From Bacillota bacterium (lineage in GTDB: Bacteria > Bacillota > Clostridia > Lachnospirales > Lachnospiraceae), in NCBI GenBank assembly GCA_023407575.1, contig JAEYLX010000026.1:434001-498000 (forward strand): a stretch of DNA of 64,000 nt, in the 5' to 3' direction. The notes below the pieces were generated by a model. That model did not search any database, was not told the DNA's origin, and saw nothing but the letters and a program-made list of their open reading frames with translations. The translations under genes and the position numbers were made by a program. This document shows positions 8,928 to 17,678 of this stretch, one piece after another. Numbering within the stretch: the stretch's first letter is position 1; each line of letters opens with the position of its first letter.

Positions 8928-9845
8928 ATGAGAGAGTACGTATTAAAGACGACGAATCTGACAAAGCAATATAGAAATCAAAAAGCAGTTGATAAGGTTA
9001 GTCTGAATGTTGAAAAGGGTGCGATCTATGGTTTTATTGGAAGGAATGGGGCAGGAAAAACAACCTTCTTACGAATGATTTCTGGCTTGGCAGAGGAAAC
9101 AAGTGGAGGGATTGAGTTATTTGGACACAAAGGAAAAGACGTTAAAAATGTATACGATAGAGTGGGTGTCTTAATAGAAGACCCAGGCCTGTATAAGAAT
9201 ATGACGGCTTTTGACAACCTTAAGTTAAAGGCAATCTGTATGGGTATTTATGATAAAAAATATCTGGAGGATATCATCGAGAGTGTTGGCCTAACAAAAG
9301 CGGGTAACAAAAAAGTTAAGAATTATTCGCTTGGTATGAAGCAACGTTTGGGGATTGGAATGGCTTTAATAGGAGAACCAGATTTATTAGTTCTGGATGA
9401 ACCTATCAATGGGTTAGACCCTCAAGGCATTGTTGAGGTGCGTGAAACCATAATTAGTCTGAATAAAGAAAAAAATATTACTGTAATTATATCAAGTCAT
9501 ATCTTAGAGGAGCTATCAAAGTTAGTATCACATTATGGTATTATTGACCAAGGTAAGCTAATACAAGAACTTACAAAAGAAGAACTGTCGGACAAATGCA
9601 GTGAGCGAATTGAAATTATCCTTGAAAATCCTGAAAAAGCTTGTACTGTGCTGGAGAAATTAAAGATACACAAGTATAAAGTAGTGAATAACAAGACCAT
9701 CCATATCTATGAAAGGTTGGAGGATGTTGCTGATATTAATATGGAGCTTGTTTTAAACCAAATTAGAATTAGTTCCATTGGTGTAAATCGAGATAACTTG
9801 GAAAAATATTTTATGGAGCTTACAGGAGGATCTGACAATGCTTAA
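8928..9845 (+). CDS. ABC transporter ATP-binding protein, BcrA-like
   Basis: This is a nucleotide-binding subunit with Walker A GRNGAGKTT, signature SLGMKQRLGIG, Walker B LLVLDEPINGLDP and the switch histidine in ISSHILEEL. The layout and the C-terminal extension match BcrA-type subunits, which drive peptide-antibiotic or lipid export with an ABC-2 permease. ATG 8928 is preferred; ATG 8916 lies only one base after the ribosome site AGAAAGG. It overlaps the permease gene by 8 bp. Placement inside a two-component operon points to cell-envelope stress or antimicrobial peptide response. Confidence 0.88.
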   Translation: MREYVLKTTNLTKQYRNQKAVDKVSLNVEKGAIYGFIGRNGAGKTTFLRMISGLAEETSGGIELFGHKGKDVKNVYDRVGVLIEDPGLYKNMTAFDNLKLKAICMGIYDKKYLEDIIESVGLTKAGNKKVKNYSLGMKQRLGIGMALIGEPDLLVLDEPINGLDPQGIVEVRETIISLNKEKNITVIISSHILEELSKLVSHYGIIDQGKLIQELTKEELSDKCSERIEIILENPEKACTVLEKLKIHKYKVVNNKTIHIYERLEDVADINMELVLNQIRISSIGVNRDNLEKYFMELTGGSDNA

Positions 9846-10689
9846 TGTAATAAAGATGGATTTATACCGATTAGTGAAAACTAGAAGCCTCTACGTGATT
9901 TTAATTATAATTGCAGCTTTTATGATGCTTAATGTGTACATGGTTCAGCATGAGTTAAAGAAAGTTCAACTTGAGCAAGGGGAAGCTAGTGCGTCACAAG
10001 AGATGCTGGCAGAAGACAGTGAAAATAGTAATTTAGGTATTTCCATTGATGGTTCTGCCTTAGTAAAGGAAAGTATTACATTACAGGATGAAGTAACCGT
10101 CATGGCATCAAGCGGGATTATGCTGCTGTTCACTGGTATTTTCGTAGTAATCTTTGTATGTGGGGAAAGCACCTCTGGATTTATTAAGAATTTGGTTAGC
10201 AGCACTAAGAGAAGATCATATATTATCGTATCTAAAACAGTGGTAATGTCTGTTTTCGTTCTATTTGAACTTCTTGTAATGCTTGTTATGACAGGCATAG
10301 CCTCGAGTATCTTTCTTGATAATATGACGTTTGACTTTTCTGGTAAGCTCTTTCAATACTTAGGATTACTATTTTTATTGCACACTGCTTTCGCAGTCGT
10401 TATCATATTGATATCTGTGTTGACCAGAAGCGTTGCGATTAGCATGATTATCAGTATTTGTCTGTGTACGGGAATCGGTGCGTTAATTATTGATTTTATC
10501 AGTGGAATAAAAATCGCAGGGCATCAGATAGCAGCTAAATTACCAGACTATTTAATAACGACAAATGTGCAATCGTTAAGGAGCACTCCGTCCAGTGAAA
10601 TGATTATAAGAGTGATATCGGTGTCAGCCATAGCTATTATTGTGTACAATGTAATAAGCTGTATTGTTATGGAAAAAAGAGATATCTAG
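9838..10689 (+). CDS. ABC-2 type permease subunit
   Basis: This 283-residue protein has an N-terminal membrane segment, an extracytoplasmic loop of about 70 residues, and five further segments, the usual ABC-2 permease plan. It starts inside the end of the ATPase gene, so translation is probably coupled. Together they should form a homodimer-of-pairs exporter. The cargo is not evident. Confidence 0.82.
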   Translation: MLNVIKMDLYRLVKTRSLYVILIIIAAFMMLNVYMVQHELKKVQLEQGEASASQEMLAEDSENSNLGISIDGSALVKESITLQDEVTVMASSGIMLLFTGIFVVIFVCGESTSGFIKNLVSSTKRRSYIIVSKTVVMSVFVLFELLVMLVMTGIASSIFLDNMTFDFSGKLFQYLGLLFLLHTAFAVVIILISVLTRSVAISMIISICLCTGIGALIIDFISGIKIAGHQIAAKLPDYLITTNVQSLRSTPSSEMIIRVISVSAIAIIVYNVISCIVMEKRDI

Positions 10690-10774
10690 TTTAGAAAAGC
10701 ATAAAACTGTAATAAATTAGATGGATTAATGATGGCAGGTTATCCAGTAATCTAAGGTAAGTAAGGGGAACAAA

Positions 10775-11695
10775 ATGTGGCTTAATATTGTATTCGGAAT
10801 AATAAGTATAATTAGCTTAAGCATATTGGTTTTATATCGGCGGCAGGTACGTTCTATCTGCCGTCAACTGGAATTTATTGAGAATAATCCCACGAATAAA
10901 ATAATCTCAACCGAATTGGATTTTAGAGAAATTAAGGAATTATCGATAGGTCTGAATAGAGCAATAATAATGCAAAAACAGCAGGAGGTTGAGTATAAAA
11001 AGAAGGATAATCAATTAAAGGAAACCATCACAAATATCTCACATGATATTCGAACCCCGTTGACCTCACTGAAAGGGTATTTTGAGCTATTAGCTGATTC
11101 CAACGAGGAAGCCGACCGTAAGCGTTATGTTCAAATCATTGAGACAAGAGTATCTTCCTTACAAGAAATGGTGGAACAGTTATTTACCTACGTGAAACTT
11201 CAAAATGAGTCCTATGATTTAACAATTGAGCAATGTAATCTCAATAGGATTTTATATGATTCGGTTTTCTCTTTTTATGAAGATTTTAAGAATAGAGGAA
11301 TGGAACCGGTGGTATTAATTCCTGATGAGAGTTCTTTTATTCTAGCAAATGAAGCGGGATTGCGCAGAGTAGTACAAAATGTCATAAAGAATGCTTTGGA
11401 TCATGGAAATGAACAAATTGTAATCGAATTGAAGAGTGATAACAACAAGGTTGAACTGTTAGTAAAAAACAAATACTTGGGATTGGATAAGATTGATACG
11501 GACAAGGTGTTTCATCGTTTCTACAAGGCGGATGAATCGAGAAGTAGTAATTCCACAGGGTTAGGCCTATCCATTGCTTATGAATTGGTAAAACATATGA
11601 AGGGCAATATCGCTGCATTTTTGGAAGAGAATCTTTTTGTAATTAAGATTGAATTTGCTAAAAAGAATGTTGACCATAGGAATGAAACAAGCTAG
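10775..11695 (+). CDS. Sensor histidine kinase with minimal sensing region
   Basis: One membrane segment (about residues 3-20) is followed by a short linker, a HisKA domain with phospho-acceptor His90 in NISHDIRTPLTSL, and an HATPase_c domain with N box (VIKNALDHG) and G box (STGLGLSIAY). There is almost no extracytoplasmic domain, which is typical of kinases that sense through a partner transporter. Clustering with a BcrA-like transporter and an OmpR regulator supports that. The promoter is probably shared with the upstream genes; the 85-bp gap shows no clear terminator. Confidence 0.88.
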   Translation: MWLNIVFGIISIISLSILVLYRRQVRSICRQLEFIENNPTNKIISTELDFREIKELSIGLNRAIIMQKQQEVEYKKKDNQLKETITNISHDIRTPLTSLKGYFELLADSNEEADRKRYVQIIETRVSSLQEMVEQLFTYVKLQNESYDLTIEQCNLNRILYDSVFSFYEDFKNRGMEPVVLIPDESSFILANEAGLRRVVQNVIKNALDHGNEQIVIELKSDNNKVELLVKNKYLGLDKIDTDKVFHRFYKADESRSSNSTGLGLSIAYELVKHMKGNIAAFLEENLFVIKIEFAKKNVDHRNETS

Positions 11696-11728
11696 AAAGT
11701 TAAAAATAGAAAATATAGGAAGTGTTAC

Positions 11729-11757
11729 TTGACAAAACCAGGTAACAAGTGTATCCT
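11729..11757 (+). promoter_or_regulatory. Promoter of blaI-blaR1-like operon
   Basis: TTGACA (11729-11734) and TATCCT (11752-11757) are separated by 17 bp. The spacer carries a first operator, GGTAACAAGTGTATCC (11741-11756), a degenerate copy of the palindrome just downstream. Confidence 0.7.
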
Positions 11758-11760
11758 CTA

Positions 11761-11784
11761 ATCAGGTAACAGATGTTATCTGAT
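11761..11784 (+). promoter_or_regulatory. BlaI/MecI-type operator palindrome
   Basis: The segment ATCAG-GTAACAGATGTTAT-CTGAT is palindromic apart from one pair. Its TAACA-N2-TGTTA core resembles the TACA-N2-TGTA core known for BlaI/MecI. It lies at the expected transcription start, ahead of the BlaI-like gene, so it is a probable autoregulatory site. Confidence 0.75.
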
Positions 11785-11797
11785 TGGAGGTTTTTCT

Positions 11798-12187
11798 ATG
11801 TCTGAATTATATACAAAGGTTTCTGATTCCGAACTAAAAATAATGAAAATATTATGGCAGGAAGATAAGCCTATAAAGCTTGCAGATATCCGTAAAAAAA
11901 TTACTCCATTAACCGGATGGGAAGGCGTTATGGTAAAGACGCTTTTATATAGGTTAGTGGAGAAAGGTGTTGTAAGCTCTGAGAAAAAGGATGCATTTTA
12001 TTTTACCCCAAATATTAGTGAACAAGACTATAATCAATATGCAACCAATTCCTTTGTAGAGAAGCTATATGATGGGAATGTTAAAAATCTTGTTGCGACC
12101 TTAATTGACGGCAATAAGATTTCAGAGGAGGATATTGCAGAACTACGTGCAATGTTTAAAGTTGCTAAAGGGAAGACAGGAGATTAA
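11798..12187 (+). CDS. BlaI/MecI/CopY-family repressor
   Basis: This 129-residue winged-helix repressor has the family pattern: SDSELKIMKILWQEDKPIKLADI, then TLLYRLVEKGVVSSEKKDAFYFTP, then a C-terminal dimerisation helix pair where the partner protease normally cuts. A strong TGGAGG ribosome site lies seven bases before ATG. The operator lies just upstream. It is followed one base after the stop by the BlaR1-like membrane protease, so the two form a signal-transducing operon. Confidence 0.9.
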   Translation: MSELYTKVSDSELKIMKILWQEDKPIKLADIRKKITPLTGWEGVMVKTLLYRLVEKGVVSSEKKDAFYFTPNISEQDYNQYATNSFVEKLYDGNVKNLVATLIDGNKISEEDIAELRAMFKVAKGKTGD

Positions 12188-12188
12188 T

Positions 12189-14297
12189 ATGACGACTGCA
12201 GACACGATAAGCCTTTTTCAAATCTTACTGACAATGACACTGACAGGCAGTGTAATAACCGCTATTCTTTTTATTATGAAACCAATCATTAAAAATAAAT
12301 TATCAAAAACCTTTCAATATTATATTTGGCTTCTGGTTATTGTTACGTTACTTATTCCTATTCCATTATCAATCCCTGTGGATATGTCAACTACTAAAGT
12401 TAAAAAGGATGAGTCAGTTATTACAGTGCTTGAGCCAATATTTACAGCTCGTGACCTGATAGATAACTATATATTTAACGTTGAGGTAGAAGAGAATAAG
12501 AAAAGTCTGCCGATATTCACTGTGAAAGCATTTTTACTATATTGGTTCATTGGTTTTCTTGTGTTCTTGGGAATAAATGTATCCTCCTATTTTATATTTG
12601 TTAAGAAATTAGAAAAGACGGTGGTAGAATTTGATGCAAACTGCACCTGGATGTATGTCTTTAAAAGTAAATTTGTATCAACACCAATGTTATTAGGTAT
12701 ATTTAGGCCTGCAATTATTTTGCCAGATCGTGAGTATGAGGAAGAACAAATAAATAATATTATATTGCATGAAACCTGGCATTATAAACGGCGTGATTTA
12801 ATCTTAAAATGGGTTGTAACCATAACAAATGCAGTTCACTGGTTTAATCCCATTGCATACTTGATAAGAAAAGAGATTAATATTGCTTGTGAATTAAGTT
12901 GTGATGAGGCTGTAATCAGGAAAATGAGTGATGAGAACAAACAAAGCTACGGGGATACTTTAATCTCTGTAGTAGCAGACAGGCGTTGCCCAGTAGGAAT
13001 TGTTTCAATGACCATGTGCGAGGATAAACAAAAACTAAAAGATCGTCTCCTTTCCATCATGCAATATAAACGAATTAGTAAGCTTTTTATTGCAATTTCA
13101 ATTGGTATGATTACGTTCTTGTCAGGTGGAGTGATTGTGTTAAATGCGAGAACTGTATTTGATTTATCCTCAAGTATATTAGTAACAGACTCAGTAGAAA
13201 CAGAGAAAAATATTCTTGATTTGATGGGCAGTTCTTCAGAACATCTCTATATTGATTTGGATAAAGCAAAGCCTTTTGAAATAACTACTGAACTTAAGCT
13301 TTCCAGATTTACCAATGATGTCTATACCATAGAAACGAACGGGATAGCGCAAAACTATCAATTACAATATCAACTTGGTAATAGTGAAAAGTCACTTAAA
13401 ATTAAAAAAACAGGAAATATACCAATACCAGATAATAGTGTGAGTATATCAGTATTTTTTGATGCGTTAAAGTACTTACCTAAAGATGATATTATGCGTG
13501 AGTCAGTAGTCGAACCTAAAAAGTTTTTTGTAAGTTTTGGAGAGGGGGAAGTAATTAACGGTTATCATATTTACTATAATGCGCAGGGTGATATGTCTCA
13601 ACATTATCAAGACTTACTTATTCTTACTCTTGTTCCAGATTATAGCAAAAAATCAGAAAAGCTTCTATCAAAGCTCCAAGCAGTAGATAAAACGTTAATT
13701 TTGAACTACTATTTAGCCTATAGAAATATAGAAATTCTTACTGAGGAGAAAGATAAGGCACGACAAATAGCATTACAAGCAGTACAGGACTACGTACGTG
13801 GTTCAGGTAGTACAGATAATAGGGCAGAGCCAATTGTAGTTAATTATGAAAACGGTAACCCATTTTTTATATTTGAATTATGGAATGAATATATTGCTAT
13901 TACAGTAAGTAAGACAATAGATGGTCAATGGCACAGTAGAATAAGTAATGAAAAGAAGTATGGAAGGCACATACAGCTTATATATAAGGGCTATTATGGA
14001 GAGGGAGATAATGAAAAGTTGTTTCTTGTATCCAAGATTCTTAGTGATGAGGTTGCCTTTATTGGAGTTGGAACTGGTAAAAATCTTGACATTAAGTCTA
14101 TTGGTGGTCAAAAAATAGTCAGTATGTTATTTGAGGAGTCAAAACATAGAAGTTTAGATGACCCAATTGCTTATTCCAAGGAAGGTATTCCACTATATCA
14201 TATAAGAGTGCTTCGAGAAGATGATAATTTTTTACCTATATTAACAGCATGGGTACCGATATCTTACTATAATTTATTAAAGGAATACCTAAAATAA
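12189..14297 (+). CDS. BlaR1/MecR1-like M56 membrane metallopeptidase with non-PBP sensor domain
   Basis: Residues 1-330 hold four membrane segments and an M56 zinc-peptidase core with HETWH (His194, Glu195, His198) and the later CELSCDEA ligand motif. In BlaR1/MecR1 this protease inactivates the BlaI/MecI repressor when the outside domain binds a beta-lactam. Here the outer 370 residues lack a recognisable penicillin-binding SxxK / SxN / KTG arrangement, so a different signal is likely. ATG 12189 follows AGGAG and lies one base past the stop of the repressor gene. The target regulon beyond this operon is not visible. Confidence 0.85.
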   Translation: MTTADTISLFQILLTMTLTGSVITAILFIMKPIIKNKLSKTFQYYIWLLVIVTLLIPIPLSIPVDMSTTKVKKDESVITVLEPIFTARDLIDNYIFNVEVEENKKSLPIFTVKAFLLYWFIGFLVFLGINVSSYFIFVKKLEKTVVEFDANCTWMYVFKSKFVSTPMLLGIFRPAIILPDREYEEEQINNIILHETWHYKRRDLILKWVVTITNAVHWFNPIAYLIRKEINIACELSCDEAVIRKMSDENKQSYGDTLISVVADRRCPVGIVSMTMCEDKQKLKDRLLSIMQYKRISKLFIAISIGMITFLSGGVIVLNARTVFDLSSSILVTDSVETEKNILDLMGSSSEHLYIDLDKAKPFEITTELKLSRFTNDVYTIETNGIAQNYQLQYQLGNSEKSLKIKKTGNIPIPDNSVSISVFFDALKYLPKDDIMRESVVEPKKFFVSFGEGEVINGYHIYYNAQGDMSQHYQDLLILTLVPDYSKKSEKLLSKLQAVDKTLILNYYLAYRNIEILTEEKDKARQIALQAVQDYVRGSGSTDNRAEPIVVNYENGNPFFIFELWNEYIAITVSKTIDGQWHSRISNEKKYGRHIQLIYKGYYGEGDNEKLFLVSKILSDEVAFIGVGTGKNLDIKSIGGQKIVSMLFEESKHRSLDDPIAYSKEGIPLYHIRVLREDDNFLPILTAWVPISYYNLLKEYLK

Positions 14298-14312
14298 ACG
14301 AAGTATAATAAG

Positions 14313-14358
14313 TGCTAAACAGGCTCTAATATACCTACAGTTAGCATATTGTTTAGCA
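14313..14358 (+). terminator. Hairpin after the BlaR1-like gene
   Basis: TGCTAAACA (14313-14321) pairs perfectly with TGTTTAGCA (14350-14358), followed by AAAA. It lies 15 bases after the stop codon. The lack of a T run makes it a weak terminator or an mRNA-stabilising hairpin. Confidence 0.45.
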
Positions 14359-14373
14359 AAAAACAGGTAAACA

Positions 14374-14402
14374 TTGACATTTAATCAAATGAAATGTATA
14401 TT
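14374..14402 (+). promoter_or_regulatory. Promoter in AT-rich gap before the secreted repeat protein
   Basis: TTGACA (14374-14379), 17 bp, TATATT (14397-14402). This would leave an untranslated leader of about 240 bases. The rest of the 14298-14652 gap is very AT-rich and contains one small palindrome, AAACTC-TTA-GAGTTT, near 14609. Confidence 0.55.
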
Positions 14403-14652
14403 AATAATATAATACAAAATTTTACAATCATAATTAAATTACACAATATATTAATTTTAAACAATTAAGAGTTTCCAAGTTATATACCTATAAATTTTAA
14501 AGTAATTTCTGTTGTGAGATTTATCAGCAAGTTTAATTAAAGATGTTGGTAAATAGGTGAAGTAACAGAATTACATAGAGTAACAGTGACTATTGTTATA
14601 AAATTTTTAAACTCTTAGAGTTTGAAAAATAAAATAAAAAGGGGATATAATT

Positions 14653-15249
14653 ATGTTAGGAAAAAGGGGTTTTAAGGTTAGTATTTGTTTTGCTTTAATC
14701 GTAGTACTTGTTTTATCCTTTGGTACTTCGAACGTTTTTGCTGAAACAACTAAGGTCGTTACGGTTACAAAAGCAGCCAGTGCAATGGGTCCATTGAGTG
14801 TAGTAGAATTAATTAAGAGAGAATTTATATCTGTGACAAGCTATGAATATGATGATGGTAGCTTTAAAGGTACTCTTCGTTGTAGCGGAATAAGTAATTG
14901 GGTACAAACCTATGACCATTACGATACAGTTAATCAAGTGCCAATCTTTAAGTTTACCTTTGATGCAACTTACTCAGGTACGGTAACTGCTTATCCAGCT
15001 ACTAAAACAGTAACTGTAATTCAACCAGCCAGCGCAGTTGGTCCGTTGAGTGTAGTAGAATTAATTAAGAGAGAATTTATGTCTGTGACAAGCTATAATT
15101 ATGATGATGGCACCTTCAAAGGGATTCTTCGTTGCACTGAAATAAATAATTGGGTACAAACCTATGACCATTATGATACAGTTAATCAAGTGCCAGTCTT
15201 TAAATTTACCTTTGATGCAACCTATTCGGGTACAGTTACACAGTACTAA
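14653..15249 (+). CDS. Small secreted protein made of two near-identical 84-residue repeats
   Basis: Residues 1-30 are a clean signal peptide ending NVFA before Glu31. The mature part is two copies of one unit (residues about 37-112 and 121-196). Each has GPLSVVELIKREF, a YDDG(S/T)FKG strand, NWVQTYDHYDTVNQVP and a closing FTFDATYSGTVT strand. The copies are also very similar at DNA level with an exact 252-bp offset, so the duplication is recent or kept homogeneous. Each unit has one cysteine. I do not recognise the family; the beta-rich pattern suggests a secreted binding or wall-associated domain. GGGGATATAATT precedes the ATG. Confidence 0.8.
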   Translation: MLGKRGFKVSICFALIVVLVLSFGTSNVFAETTKVVTVTKAASAMGPLSVVELIKREFISVTSYEYDDGSFKGTLRCSGISNWVQTYDHYDTVNQVPIFKFTFDATYSGTVTAYPATKTVTVIQPASAVGPLSVVELIKREFMSVTSYNYDDGTFKGILRCTEINNWVQTYDHYDTVNQVPVFKFTFDATYSGTVTQY

Positions 15250-15277
15250 AATATATTAATGTATTGGATTAAAACAG

Positions 15278-15358
15278 GCTGTTGCAAAAAGATACCTATG
15301 TGGAAAAGGAAGATATAAACTCCATTTTCTCTAAACATAGTAGACTTTTGTAACAGCC
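15278..15358. repeat. Dispersed inverted-repeat element / bidirectional terminator
   Basis: The arms GGCTGTTGCAAAAAG (15278-15292) and CTTTTGTAACAGCC (15345-15358) enclose a second stem, CTATGT with ACATAG. The flank is T-rich. It lies between convergent genes. Both ends match the element at 4139-4247, including the inner AGATA and GACTTTTG parts. Confidence 0.75.
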
Positions 15359-15366
15359 TTTTTGTT

Positions 15367-16509
15367 TTACTCCCACACTAAAGCATCTTCAAAAAACGGC
15401 AGCAGATGATCCTTCATGGTATTTGGAGGCATAACATGTCCGCCATCAAAGTTAACAAGAAGATGATTAATTCCTTTTTGATTTAATAAATCAGATAAAT
15501 AAATGGTTCCTTCTGTAATCCAACCATAATTATCATAACTACCGCAGCTTAAACCAATTGCCTTTAACTTAAAATCCAGTGATAAATAGTCACCAACTTT
15601 TTCTTCCCAATGACCAAATCCAGCTTCCCAGCGATTAAGAAGGAGATTATCTGCTTCGGAACCATCTCTAGCTGGAAGCGTTTCGTAGGGTTCTTCCTCG
15701 TTATAGGCAAAGGCAAGAGAATAGGACCGTAGAAATTGCCGGTCATATTTCCAGGTATCCAGAGCATCTCCAATCTTACCAGGTGCTAAAACACCGGGAG
15801 ACATAGCATAGACACAGCTATAAATATCGGGATAAAGGAACGCCAGGTGCAGAGCGCCATACCCGCCCATGGAGAAACCACAGATACCTCTGGATTCCGC
15901 TTTTGATATAGTTCTATAATTATTATCTATGTAGGAAACTACTTCTTTAACAGTGTAATCTTCCCAGTTCCCAATAACAGGAGAATTAACATAATAGGAA
16001 CCGCCCGCGGAATTAGAGCCGTCTACTGCGACTAGAATAAATTCCTTGTTGGGATTTCTTGAAAAGGCTGGATCAAAGGATACCTTTGCATATCGGGCAA
16101 AGGATAAAGCGGATTCACCAAAACCATGTAAGAAATATACTACAGGGTACTTTTTATCACTTTCTCCGTAGGACGGTGGAAGATAAACATAAAGCTGTTG
16201 AACAGTTTTCTCACGAAGAAGATTATAAGAAATAGCCTTAGAGTCATAGTCAATAGTCTCTATTGTCCCTTCTTTAAGTTCAAATATTTCTGTTACCACA
16301 TCCTCCTTGACAGTCTCTTCCCTAGCTGCCACTTCAGTTGGAGTAATCTCACTATTCGTTGGTAGCTCTTTGTTCTCCACAGAGTCCTTATCCGGTTGGG
16401 AAGTGATATTCTCCATAGATTTGGATTCAACATTTGTTATCTTAGAACATCCTGCTAACATCAGAATAAAGATAGAAAAAAGAATTGGTAGGATTCGATT
16501 TCGTTTCAT
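15367..16509 (-). CDS. Lipoprotein esterase, alpha/beta-hydrolase (esterase D / feruloyl-esterase-like)
   Basis: The start at 16509 is set by GGAGGAATTAAAA. Residues 1-20 form a lipoprotein signal with lipobox LAGC. A Thr/Glu-rich linker follows, then an esterase D-type hydrolase with VVYFLHGFGES, nucleophile serine in GFSMGGYGA, and a C-terminal histidine in FDGGHVMP. Related domains hydrolyse feruloyl or acetyl esters on plant polysaccharides or other short esters. A surface location fits a fibre-degrading lifestyle but is inference. It diverges from an AraC regulator. Confidence 0.82.
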   Translation of the reverse strand: MKRNRILPILFSIFILMLAGCSKITNVESKSMENITSQPDKDSVENKELPTNSEITPTEVAAREETVKEDVVTEIFELKEGTIETIDYDSKAISYNLLREKTVQQLYVYLPPSYGESDKKYPVVYFLHGFGESALSFARYAKVSFDPAFSRNPNKEFILVAVDGSNSAGGSYYVNSPVIGNWEDYTVKEVVSYIDNNYRTISKAESRGICGFSMGGYGALHLAFLYPDIYSCVYAMSPGVLAPGKIGDALDTWKYDRQFLRSYSLAFAYNEEEPYETLPARDGSEADNLLLNRWEAGFGHWEEKVGDYLSLDFKLKAIGLSCGSYDNYGWITEGTIYLSDLLNQKGINHLLVNFDGGHVMPPNTMKDHLLPFFEDALVWE

Positions 16510-16701
16510 TTTTAATTCCTCCATATCATTAATATTTTGACAAAGGTTTACAAGTATTATAATATGGGAAAAGATAGGACACCGAACATTTCTTGCTATA
16601 TTTTTATGTAACAGTTTAGCCTTGTCTAAGGGAAGTGAAAGCGAGCTTATGGGGGAGCTGTTAATTTAAAGGTGCAGATACCAGAAAGGTATGTTAAGTA
16701 T

Positions 16702-17583
16702 ATGAACGTTGCAAATCGAATATTGATTGAGAACGCGGTATTATTAATTGAAAATAATTTAAAATCAGGATTGTCCTTAGATTGCATGGCAGAGCAGCTA
16801 TGTATATCGAAATATCATTTGCATCGACTGTTTAAAGCAATAACAGGAAATCCATTAATGGCATATGTAAGAGGTAGAAAACTAACCAGCAGTCTGTCGG
16901 AATTAAGGAAAGAGGATTTAAAGATCATAGATATTGCCTGTGAGTATCATTTTGGTTATGAACAAAGTTATGAAAGAGCCTTTAAGCAAATGTTCGGTAT
17001 TACCCCTTCAAGATTTCGGAAGCAAAACTTTGAGTTGCCAATTGTACCAAGAATAGACACAACCTTGTTAAATGATATTTCTACGGGAATGATATTACCT
17101 CCCTTCTACTGTACAAAACCTCGCTTCCATCTGGCAGGAGTAAAGAAATTGACAAATCATAAAGAGAACTATGACACCTCTGTAGCCAATAGAAATGCTC
17201 TGGAGTTTTATTATAAGCGACGATCAGAATTAGTGAATGTGATAAATGAACATATCTACTATGGGTTGGTCACTTACTATGATTTTTATGAAGCTGATTA
17301 TTATATGCCGAGTATAGAGGTATCCAGTCCCTTTGACAATTATAGTGACTTTACCTGCCAGACGATAGAACAGTCAGATTATGCAGTTTTTCGTTACGTT
17401 GGGTTTCATTCACCACAGGAATTAACCATGAAGCAATTAGCGGAGATTTATGAAGTAATCGAGACTATATGGATGCCAAAGACCAGCTTTGAGATTTTGA
17501 ATCAGTATCATTTCGAAAGAATGGACCAGAGAATCTGCAGGGAAGACTATTGCGAGGCAGACCTTTATTATCCAATCCGATAA
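16702..17583 (+). CDS. AraC-family regulator with GyrI-like effector domain
   Basis: Residues about 5-110 form a paired AraC helix-turn-helix (LSLDCMAEQLCISKYHLHRLFKAITG and KIIDIACEYHFGYEQSYERAFKQMFGITPSRFRK). Residues about 140-290 resemble the GyrI/BmrR C-terminal small-molecule-binding fold. ATG 16702 is preferred because AGAAAGGTATG precedes it by 12 bases; GTG 16672 would add ten residues. It diverges from the lipoprotein esterase and could control it. Effectors of this class are often hydrophobic compounds. Confidence 0.85.
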   Translation: MNVANRILIENAVLLIENNLKSGLSLDCMAEQLCISKYHLHRLFKAITGNPLMAYVRGRKLTSSLSELRKEDLKIIDIACEYHFGYEQSYERAFKQMFGITPSRFRKQNFELPIVPRIDTTLLNDISTGMILPPFYCTKPRFHLAGVKKLTNHKENYDTSVANRNALEFYYKRRSELVNVINEHIYYGLVTYYDFYEADYYMPSIEVSSPFDNYSDFTCQTIEQSDYAVFRYVGFHSPQELTMKQLAEIYEVIETIWMPKTSFEILNQYHFERMDQRICREDYCEADLYYPIR

Positions 17584-17678
17584 TTGATAATTTAAAAAAG
17601 TTTAATTTATGATAAATTCCTTGATATTTGTATGATTAAATAATAAGTTTGGAATTAAGAAAGGTGTGGTGCTTTAAC

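Noticed and set aside
14581..14598. A third BlaI operator before the secreted repeat protein (TAACA...TGTTA)
   Set aside because: The half-sites are 8 bp apart rather than 2, and the outer arms seen at 11761 are missing.
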